Below, piece by piece: positions 14,839 through 20,496 of a stretch of DNA of 20,496 nucleotides. Source of the stretch: Syntrophaceae bacterium. Lineage in GTDB: Bacteria > Desulfobacterota > Syntrophia > Syntrophales > UBA2185. The DNA lies in the NCBI GenBank assembly GCA_003508565.1, contig DNUI01000172.1, positions 1 through 20,496 on the forward strand, given 5' to 3'. How positions within the stretch are numbered: the first letter of the stretch is position 1; each line of letters opens with the position of its first letter. The position numbers were made by a program, and so were the translations under genes. The notes under the pieces are model-generated. The model did no database searches and was not told where the DNA came from. It worked only from the letters and a program-made list of their open reading frames with translations.

Positions 14839-15342
14839 TCATTTATTGACAACAGCGGAAGACCCTGAAGATTTCTCTACAGGAGAGAGGCTTCCCCCAA
14901 CAAGAGGCTTCGTAAATCCCTGGCGGTCTTTGTAGTAGGCAGAAACGATACGCCACCGATTCTGTATTTTTTGCAGATACACGGAAACCTCCGTTACCTG
15001 TTTGTTTTTTCCAACGACATCAAAGGTAAACATGGCATTCTCTATGCGGCCAAGGGGATACATCTCTATCGGGAACCACGGATCGCATTTGTCCACCTCT
15101 CCGATCTCGGCCTTGATTATAGAATTCTGGCGGATGAAAGACTCTGATAATTTGTAAGGTTCAGAATTCATCACATAATACACAATACCGTAGATAACGA
15201 AGATCACCGTAAAGAGAACAGCGGCAACAACGGGCCAAGATGAGCCGCCGCGGGGACGGGTGGGTTCATAGTGTGTTTGTGATTCTCTACCCGTTCGCGA
15301 GGGAGGAACCACCGGAGGTGAAGATTTTGATGTTTTATTCAT
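14839..15342 (-). CDS. Membrane-anchored protein resembling Coa1
   Basis: A 167-residue protein with a disordered, proline- and serine-rich cytoplasmic tail (1-35), one membrane segment (about 36-57, WPVVAAVLFTVIFVIYGIVYYV) and an extracytoplasmic alpha/beta domain (60-142) starting SEPYKLSESFIRQNSIIKAE. That helix, followed by an antiparallel sheet (AMFTFDVVGKN, VSVYLQKIQNRWRIVSAYY), resembles the Coa1/Tim21-like domain of cytochrome oxidase assembly factor 1, of which bacteria have distant relatives of unknown role. The C-terminal tail (145-167) is low-complexity. The ATG at 15342 has only a poor ribosome site. It follows the ExeA-like gene by 216 bases on the same strand. The domain call is by pattern only. 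Confidence 0.55.
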   Translation of the reverse strand: MNKTSKSSPPVVPPSRTGRESQTHYEPTRPRGGSSWPVVAAVLFTVIFVIYGIVYYVMNSEPYKLSESFIRQNSIIKAEIGEVDKCDPWFPIEMYPLGRIENAMFTFDVVGKNKQVTEVSVYLQKIQNRWRIVSAYYKDRQGFTKPLVGGSLSPVEKSSGSSAVVNK

Positions 15343-15558
15343 TGTGCTGCACCCTCAATCATCGCCTGTTAAAAAATCTGACAAGACCAAAAATTCCGGC
15401 AAAAAATCCCGGGACATAATATGCTAATTTGCCAATATCTATTTATCCCATGTTCTGTTTGCTGAATATTACTTGAAATCTACTCATTCCTGTGAGGGAT
15501 GTCAAATGCTGAATGCAAGAAGAAATGGTAAAATCTCTGTCTTTGAGCAATGTTTTCT

Positions 15559-17211
15559 CTATGGTTGTTGAAAAGACGGCAAAAGATCCTTCTTCTTCAT
15601 TTCATCGACGGCCTTCAATGCCTCGCTCCTATCGGCAAACGGTCCTGCCATGACTCTATACCACGCATCTGTTCGTGAGACTTTCAGCGGAACTACCTTT
15701 ACTTCTTTTCCCTTAAAATCAATTTCATTTACATAGCGCGCAGCATGCCTGGGATTAGAAAACGTTGCCAGGTGTATCGAACATGTACCATCTGAAGACT
15801 GTTTGACAAGAAGCGACTCCGTAATTTCCGGAATTTTGATCTTCTGCTTGACTGGAATCAGGTTTGGGTCAGTAATTTCAGGGTTAAGTTCCAATATATG
15901 ATCCATGAGTGTTGTATTTACTACATTATAATATTCTAGAGCCAGTAAAGACAGATATGTTCCCGCTTTCGCTTCGACTGTTGTTCTAACTCGAATCCCC
16001 GTATCGAGGCGATCCACAGTGATTGCTGATGGGGTACTTGTCTGGAGAGTTTTATGAGGGGTAGCAGAGACATCTGTACCCGGACTGGATGAATCAATTT
16101 CAGGAATAACAAAACGTGTTCCTTTAGACGTGGAAGCATCACCTTTGTCCCAAAAGATCGATTGATTGATCAATTTGCTTAGCTTCTCTGTAGTGATGAT
16201 ATGTTCAATAGAGTCCTTTCCAAAGAATGCAGCCAGCGCAAGGACAACCAGCACGAGAAATACATAGGAGATTTTCTGGATTAGATTTTTTTTTATTCCC
16301 AAACTCAGATTATCAACCCTTCTTGGTGTTAGAAGTTCTTTATTGTTCCTAATTTTTCTCACAATAGACGCGGAAATTTTTTTCTCGGAAAGATTATAAC
16401 CGATTGAAAGTGCGTTGCTACACAGGATATTGATTGCCCGGGGAATTCCTTTCGCGTAACGACAGATCAGGTCTAAAGCCTTATCCGTGAAAATCTCCGA
16501 ACTGCTGCTCCCTGCGATGTTTAACCGGTGATTGATGTATTGCATGGATTCTTCGTGAGTTAAAGGGCTGATCTGCCAATTGACAACAATCCGCTGCCTG
16601 ATTTGTCTTACAACATCCGCGCGCAGTTTTTTATTAAGCTCCGGCTTCCCCACAAGTACAATCTGCAGCAGCTTTGATTTACTCGTCTCAAGATTCGAAA
16701 GCAAGCGTAATTCTTCAATCGCTTCAAGGCTTATGTTGTGCGCTTCATCAATAATAACCACAACATTTTCACCGAGTTCTATTGAGTGGATCAGGTAATG
16801 ATATAACTCATGCATCATACAGCCCTTGATTTCAGATTTCAGGGGCAGTTTTAATTTCACAAGTATTTCTTTAAACAATTTCTCAAAGGTAATTTGACCA
16901 CGATGAAATAAAACAATTTTTACTTTGCTGCCCACATTGTTGTGCGTGTGATTTGCTGATGTCTTCTTGCCCACTAACCCAAAGTATGGCGACTGATGAA
17001 GATGGTACATAGTAATTATTTTATGAATCAGTGTGGTCTTGCCAATACCCTCTTCTCCCAGGATGAGGATGAATCCTTTCCTTTCATTAATCCCATACCA
17101 CATGGTGGCTAAAGCTTCTTTGTGGCTTTCCGCCGGGAAAAAGAATTTCGGGTCCGTTGTAATGCTAAAAGGATTTACTGAAAATCCATAAAATTTTGTA
17201 TAACTGTTCAT
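15559..17211 (-). CDS. ExeA/GspA-like AAA ATPase with LysM-like and SPOR-like segments
   Basis: A 550-residue membrane protein. Residues 1-290 are an ExeA-type AAA ATPase: FYGFSVNPFSITTDPKFFF (8-26), Walker A GEEGIGKT (52-59), Walker B VVIIDE (151-156), then VLVGKPEL (186-193) and RQRIVV with the putative arginine finger. A membrane segment lies at about 314-331. Outside it are a serine/threonine-rich linker, a LysM-like stretch (411-465: AKAGTYLSLLALEYY, ILELNPEI, KQKIKIPEI) and a C-terminal SPOR-like domain (475-545: YRVMAGPFADRSEALKAV). Relatives help build type II secretion or MSHA-pilus machinery across peptidoglycan. No secretion genes are nearby. Residues 78-105 look like an insertion after Walker A. 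The ATG follows AGGTG. Confidence 0.85.
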   Translation of the reverse strand: MNSYTKFYGFSVNPFSITTDPKFFFPAESHKEALATMWYGINERKGFILILGEEGIGKTTLIHKIITMYHLHQSPYFGLVGKKTSANHTHNNVGSKVKIVLFHRGQITFEKLFKEILVKLKLPLKSEIKGCMMHELYHYLIHSIELGENVVVIIDEAHNISLEAIEELRLLSNLETSKSKLLQIVLVGKPELNKKLRADVVRQIRQRIVVNWQISPLTHEESMQYINHRLNIAGSSSSEIFTDKALDLICRYAKGIPRAINILCSNALSIGYNLSEKKISASIVRKIRNNKELLTPRRVDNLSLGIKKNLIQKISYVFLVLVVLALAAFFGKDSIEHIITTEKLSKLINQSIFWDKGDASTSKGTRFVIPEIDSSSPGTDVSATPHKTLQTSTPSAITVDRLDTGIRVRTTVEAKAGTYLSLLALEYYNVVNTTLMDHILELNPEITDPNLIPVKQKIKIPEITESLLVKQSSDGTCSIHLATFSNPRHAARYVNEIDFKGKEVKVVPLKVSRTDAWYRVMAGPFADRSEALKAVDEMKKKDLLPSFQQP

Positions 17212-17242
17212 TTCAATACACCTGGTAATCGCCTACCCTGAT

Positions 17243-18151
17243 TCATACATCATGGTAGCGGAGGGTATACTTTTTTCTTCCTGCCGTCCGTTGGTACTTC
17301 TCGTCCGGATATCCCAGGGCAATTACGGAATACACCCGTTCGTTATCGGGAATGCCTAAATATTTTTTGATGGTGACATCCCGCTTCATGGCCTCCACGG
17401 CAAACCCAATAAGGCAAGTACCCAATCCCATACTGTGTGCAGCGAGGAGAATATTCTGCGTGGCCAGGAGCGCATCTTCTTTTGGGCAGGACGCCCCCGG
17501 CTTTGATCCAATCAATATCACTGCCGTTGCCCCGTGAAAAAGTCTGTCCCTGCCGGACTTTTCCCATTCATTAAGTGCCTGCGCCACTGAATCTTGATGT
17601 TCACGGAAGTATTCATCCAGCTCAGGCTTGCCGATCAATTTTAAAAAACTCCGCAGGTATTTCTTTTCTGACATGCGATTGAGCTTCCTGAAAAAGAGCG
17701 CGATCCGTTCTCCACAATGCAGAACGGATTTCCGCGTAGGCAGCACAGTAAACGTCCATAACTGGCTGTTCGTCCCGGAAGGAGCGGTGACGCCGATCTT
17801 GATGAGATCCTCAAGTAACGCCCGACCTACGGCTCTGTCACTGTAATTACGGCACGACCGTCTTGAACCCATAAGTCTGACGAGTTCTTTCGTGTCATAT
17901 TCACCATGGGGAAGCCATATGTCATTTCCCATGAAGCTGCTATAGCGGGATGATTCCTTGTCAAGGGCATTAACCCTTACCGCATCAACAGGGCAGACGG
18001 CAGCGCAGTGACCGCAGGACATTGATCTGTCTCCGGACACAACAGCTTTTCCGGCCTCCATGGAGATGCTTCCGTACGGGCATACTTTCACACACACACC
18101 ACATCCTATGCACTTCTCGGCGTCTATCAACGTGGTAACGGTCCGGTCCAT
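17243..18151 (-). CDS. Nitroreductase-family protein with N-terminal ferredoxin domain
   Basis: A 302-residue flavoprotein that should pass electrons from iron-sulfur clusters to FMN and reduce a nitro- or quinone-like substrate. Residues 1-60 are a two-cluster ferredoxin: CIGCGVCVKVCP (C14, C17, C20, C24), and a second motif SMSCGHCAAVCP with only C46, C49 and C53, serine (S43) taking the first position. Residues 90-300 are the nitroreductase domain with SRRSCRNYS (98-105, FMN phosphate contacts), APSGTNSQLW (124-133) and AAHSMGLGTCLIG (238-250). Size and order match the known ferredoxin-nitroreductase group of anaerobes. The ATG is directly adjacent to the lemA stop codon, so the two are probably co-transcribed. 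Substrate is unknown. Confidence 0.9.
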   Translation of the reverse strand: MDRTVTTLIDAEKCIGCGVCVKVCPYGSISMEAGKAVVSGDRSMSCGHCAAVCPVDAVRVNALDKESSRYSSFMGNDIWLPHGEYDTKELVRLMGSRRSCRNYSDRAVGRALLEDLIKIGVTAPSGTNSQLWTFTVLPTRKSVLHCGERIALFFRKLNRMSEKKYLRSFLKLIGKPELDEYFREHQDSVAQALNEWEKSGRDRLFHGATAVILIGSKPGASCPKEDALLATQNILLAAHSMGLGTCLIGFAVEAMKRDVTIKKYLGIPDNERVYSVIALGYPDEKYQRTAGRKKYTLRYHDV

Positions 18152-18727
18152 TTAAAATTTCACCTGCGGAGTAGCCTTCGCCGTCGAGGGCGCTTCGAAA
18201 AAGGTTGCACCATGAAATTTGAACATCCCAGCCAGCAGATTCGCGGGGAAACTCCTGATTGCAATGTTGTATGTCTTCACTGCATCGTTATAGCGCTTCC
18301 TCTCTACTGCAATCCGGTTTTCCGTGCCTGCCAGTTCATCCTGAAGACGCATGAAATTCTGATTCGACTTGAGATCGGGGTAACGTTCCACTACAACCAG
18401 GAGCCTGCTCAGGGCGCTGGACAATTCATTATTCGCGCTGATTTTTTCCGGTACATTCGCCGCGCCACCCACCTTTGCCCTGGCGTTTGTAACTTCGACG
18501 AGGACATCCTTTTCCTGCTTGGCGTATCCTTTCACCGTTTCCACCAGGTTCGGAATCAGATCGTACCGGCGCTGCAACTGGTTTTCTACCTGTGCCCAGG
18601 AACTTTTCACCGCTTCATCCAACGATACGAATGTGTTGTAATTTCCTTTGACAAAAAAATACAGGACAACAACAAGCACAAAAACAATTACACCTGTAAT
18701 AATAAGATTCCTTTTTCCGCTGGTCAT
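18152..18727 (-). CDS. lemA: LemA family protein
   Basis: A 191-residue membrane protein of the widespread LemA family. The N-terminal membrane segment covers about residues 8-27. It is followed by the diagnostic helical core: NTFVSLDEAVKSSWAQVENQ (31-50), then the hallmark LQRRYDLIPNLVETVKGYA (51-69), VTNARAKV (79-86), and ERYPDLKSNQNFMRLQDEL with ENRIAVERKRYNDAVK towards the C-terminus. The role of the family is unclear; in other bacteria lemA often neighbours htpX or TPM-domain genes, neither of which is present here. The start is set by AGGAGG about seven bases before the ATG at 18727. It is 45 bases after the 117-residue protein gene and touches the nitroreductase gene, suggesting one transcript. 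Family call is sure. Confidence 0.95.
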   Translation of the reverse strand: MTSGKRNLIITGVIVFVLVVVLYFFVKGNYNTFVSLDEAVKSSWAQVENQLQRRYDLIPNLVETVKGYAKQEKDVLVEVTNARAKVGGAANVPEKISANNELSSALSRLLVVVERYPDLKSNQNFMRLQDELAGTENRIAVERKRYNDAVKTYNIAIRSFPANLLAGMFKFHGATFFEAPSTAKATPQVKF

Positions 18728-18772
18728 GTCGTACCTCCTGATAAATTCTCTAACATAGACTTTTTCAAATAC

Positions 18773-19126
18773 TCAAGCTATCAACAATCCCGGATAGTTG
18801 TTCATGTTCCTGAAGATAGGCCTAAAGCGAGCATGAATCTCGGACAACTGAATCCGGTCAATCCTTTCCCCGAGATCTGTGCATTTCAGAAAGACATCCG
18901 GGCCAATAGAGCACACTTCCGCGATAGAGCGGATAATATCCCGACGGTTTTGAGGTATGTCAATTCCTTTCAGAAATAAATGCAGTGAAAATGGAACCGA
19001 TCTTTTCGTAATGTCTTTCAATATAGGCTGATAAATCCCTTTAAAATTATGCTCAAAGTCATTCCAGGGAATTAAGTAACGAGGAGTTTTAAGATCCTCC
19101 TTCCGATATTGATAAGGATGTCTCAA
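18773..19126 (-). CDS. Conserved-looking hypothetical protein, 117 residues
   Basis: Family not recognised. The product looks like a compact folded domain: a basic start, TPRYLIPWNDFEHNFKGIY, the strand-like SVPFSLHLFLKGIDI, and a long helix (RRDIIRSIAEVCSI) followed by FLKCTDLGERIDRIQLSEI. It has no signal peptide or membrane segment. The start is a TTG at 19124-19126, with a CAGGGA about eight bases upstream; no in-frame ATG gives a reasonable length. It sits 75 bases after nadD and 45 bases before lemA in the same direction, so it is likely part of the same transcription unit, but that does not assign a function. Its antisense strand is also open over a long distance. Confidence 0.65.
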   Translation of the reverse strand: MRHPYQYRKEDLKTPRYLIPWNDFEHNFKGIYQPILKDITKRSVPFSLHLFLKGIDIPQNRRDIIRSIAEVCSIGPDVFLKCTDLGERIDRIQLSEIHARFRPIFRNMNNYPGLLIA

Positions 19127-19201
19127 GGAGTTTTCCCTGAATAAACACGAAGGGATAGGAATAATAGCATATTGTTATTACGTAGTCTTTTATTATTTTT
19201 T

Positions 19202-19852
19202 TCAGACATCCTTGTAGAGAGAATTCTTTACAATATAGTGCCGGACTGTCTCCGGAACCAGATACTTAATGGATTTACCATCTTTCACTCTTTTCCTGAT
19301 GTCGCTGGATGAAATATCCAGGAAAGTGACTCCTCGGAAATAGATAATGTGTCCCGTGGGGCCTCTAAACCCTTTTATAGTATCATCATAGGTGAATTGG
19401 GAGGCAAAATCAGCGGGAAGAATGGGCTTCAGACCCCTGTCTTCGTAACCGGGCCTGGTCATCACCACAAAATTACACAACAAAAGCAGTCGCTCCCAGT
19501 CTTTCCACGTATGGATCGCATGAAACGCGTCCTGACCGAGGATAAAATACAATTCCAGATTTTCCATATATTTCTTCAGAATGAACTCCACCGTTTCCAC
19601 GGAATATGATTTTTCCTCACGGCGCTTCTCCACATCGGAATAGGTGAATACCGGATTCCCCTCAATCGCCTGCATAATCATCTGTTCCCGATGATGGAAC
19701 GATGTGATATCGGCATCAATTTTGTGCGGCGGTCTGGACGCCGGAATAAAAAGAATTCTGTTCAGATCAAAGATTTCCAGAATTTCCTCGGCACAGCGTA
19801 AATGTCCGATATGTATCGGATCAAATGTTCCACCCAATAATCCCCATTTCAT
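19202..19852 (-). CDS. nadD: Nicotinate-nucleotide adenylyltransferase
   Basis: A 216-residue enzyme that joins nicotinate mononucleotide to AMP from ATP, forming deamido-NAD+ in NAD biosynthesis; cytoplasmic. The nucleotidyltransferase fold is marked by GGTFDPIHIGHL (7-18) with the (H/T)xGH ATP-binding motif, PASRPPHK (37-44), YSVETVE (83-89), ILGQDAF (104-110) and the C-terminal ISSSDIR (180-186) phosphate-binding motif. Length and all motifs are normal. The ATG overlaps the proA stop codon as ATGA, indicating translational coupling, and proA-nadD is a common gene order in deltaproteobacteria. It is probably an essential housekeeping gene. Confidence 0.96.
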   Translation of the reverse strand: MKWGLLGGTFDPIHIGHLRCAEEILEIFDLNRILFIPASRPPHKIDADITSFHHREQMIMQAIEGNPVFTYSDVEKRREEKSYSVETVEFILKKYMENLELYFILGQDAFHAIHTWKDWERLLLLCNFVVMTRPGYEDRGLKPILPADFASQFTYDDTIKGFRGPTGHIIYFRGVTFLDISSSDIRKRVKDGKSIKYLVPETVRHYIVKNSLYKDV

Positions 19853-20496
19853 GTCCTCACCTGTCCATTTCCATAAATGATAAATTTCGTTGTTGTCAGC
19901 TCTTCCAGCCCCATGGGCCCGAAGGCGTGGAGCTTCGTGGTGCTTATTCCTATTTCTGCACCTAGACCCAGCTCAAAACCATCGCTGAAGCGAGTTGATG
20001 CATTAACCAGCACGGTGGAAGAGTTGACTTCGTGTAAAAACCGCTGGGCATTCTGATAATCGTTCGTGATAATCGATTCCGTATGAAGGGAACCGTACTT
20101 CTCAATGTGGGCGATCGCCTCATGAATGTCATTCACAATGCGTACGGATAAGATAAGATCGAGATATTCCCGGTACCAGTCATCTTCATCGGCCTTTTCA
20201 ATTCCCGGAAGGATTTTTTGTGTATTCCCACACCCTTTCAGGATAACGCCCGCGTTCTGAAGAGGACGTGCAACCATTGGCAGGAAGCGTGCCGCAATAC
20301 CCTGATGGACGAGGAGGGTCTCCATGGCGTTACAGACTCCTGGACGCTGGGTCTTTGCATTCATGCATATAGTTATGGCCATGTCAAAATCGGCGCTGAG
20401 ATCAACAAACAGGTGGCAGACTCCTTTATAGTGTTTGATGACCGGAATCTTCGACTCATTCACGACAGCCCTGATCAAATCCTCACCGCCCCTTGG
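19849..20496 (-). CDS. proA: Gamma-glutamyl phosphate reductase, C-terminal part (cut by window edge)
   Basis: The last 215 residues of an enzyme that reduces L-glutamyl 5-phosphate with NADPH to the semialdehyde, the second step of proline synthesis; cytoplasmic. The frame is open to the edge of the window, so the N-terminal half, including much of the NADPH-binding domain, lies outside. Visible family features are PRGGEDLIRAVV at the edge, IPVIKHYKGVCHLFVD, TQRPGVCNAMETLLVH with the catalytic cysteine, the stretch IVNDIHEAIAHIEKYGSLHT, and the C-terminal VNASTRFSDGFELGLGAEIG with LHAFGPMGLEELTTTKFI. Nothing is broken in the visible part. It overlaps nadD by four bases. Confidence 0.96.
   Translation of the reverse strand, partial: PRGGEDLIRAVVNESKIPVIKHYKGVCHLFVDLSADFDMAITICMNAKTQRPGVCNAMETLLVHQGIAARFLPMVARPLQNAGVILKGCGNTQKILPGIEKADEDDWYREYLDLILSVRIVNDIHEAIAHIEKYGSLHTESIITNDYQNAQRFLHEVNSSTVLVNASTRFSDGFELGLGAEIGISTTKLHAFGPMGLEELTTTKFIIYGNGQVRT

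Noticed and set aside
14606..14842. 78-codon minus-strand frame after the Coa1-like gene, starting in an ATGA overlap
   Set aside because: The overlap is suggestive, but the product is unlike a folded protein, and its end runs into the convergent lipoprotein gene. I see no domain.
18212..18979. Long plus-strand open frame (255 codons) opposite lemA and the next gene
   Set aside because: It lies antisense to a certain LemA gene and to the 117-residue protein, has no recognisable domain, and reads like a reverse-frame shadow.

Overview
The window looks like chromosomal DNA of a deltaproteobacterium, possibly of the Syntrophales type. This is inferred from the proA-nadD order with a 4-bp overlap, a PilZ-like protein, an ExeA-type ATPase, a split-ATPase YbhGFSR-type exporter, and an intergenic repeat whose translation reads like the 'PPLPPFxKGG' elements known from such genomes. 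No rRNA, tRNA, CRISPR array, phage gene or intact transposase was found, so the taxonomic call rests on gene content only.

Layout. (1) Bases 1-3136 lie mainly on the minus strand and are sparse: an exported protein of unknown function (6-671), a decayed stretch (about 690-1850) with a broken DJ-1/PfpI-type gene and a second, frameshifted gene remnant, a PilZ-like protein (1944-2339) and a cysteine-rich protein (2648-3136). The gap 3137-3620 holds two strong inverted repeats and a Crp-like palindrome. (2) Bases 3621-14618 lie on the plus strand. A small unknown gene is followed by a complete export operon: TetR-type regulator, TolC-like outer-membrane factor, HlyD-like adaptor, two ABC ATPases and two ABC-2 permeases (4031-10905). 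A promoter and a double palindromic operator sit directly before the regulator. Then come an Smr-domain protein, an unknown beta-rich protein, a PD-(D/E)XK-like protein with an altered catalytic motif, and a lipoprotein of the metallo-beta-lactamase fold. (3) Bases 14839-20496 lie on the minus strand and, read in transcription order, contain proA (cut by the window edge), nadD, an unknown 117-residue protein, lemA, a ferredoxin-nitroreductase, an ExeA-like AAA ATPase fused to LysM-like and SPOR-like segments, and a membrane protein resembling Coa1.

How the genes work together. The regulator probably represses its own operon through the palindromes at 3978-4004. The two ATPases and two permeases would form a heteromeric ABC-2 exporter, joined by the HlyD-like adaptor to the TolC-like channel, giving a full inner-membrane-to-outside pathway. 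The two ATPases have complementary defects (one lacks the H-loop histidine, the other a canonical signature motif), so one composite ATP site should be intact and the other degenerate. In the minus-strand block, proA-nadD is a housekeeping pair. The lemA-nitroreductase-ExeA-like genes are closely spaced and may share a transcript.

No clearly new multi-gene system is visible. The items most worth a second look are the asymmetric split ATPase pair, the AAA-TM-LysM-SPOR protein, the PD-(D/E)XK-like protein, the decayed gene at 1346-1759, and the palindromes placed at gene starts.
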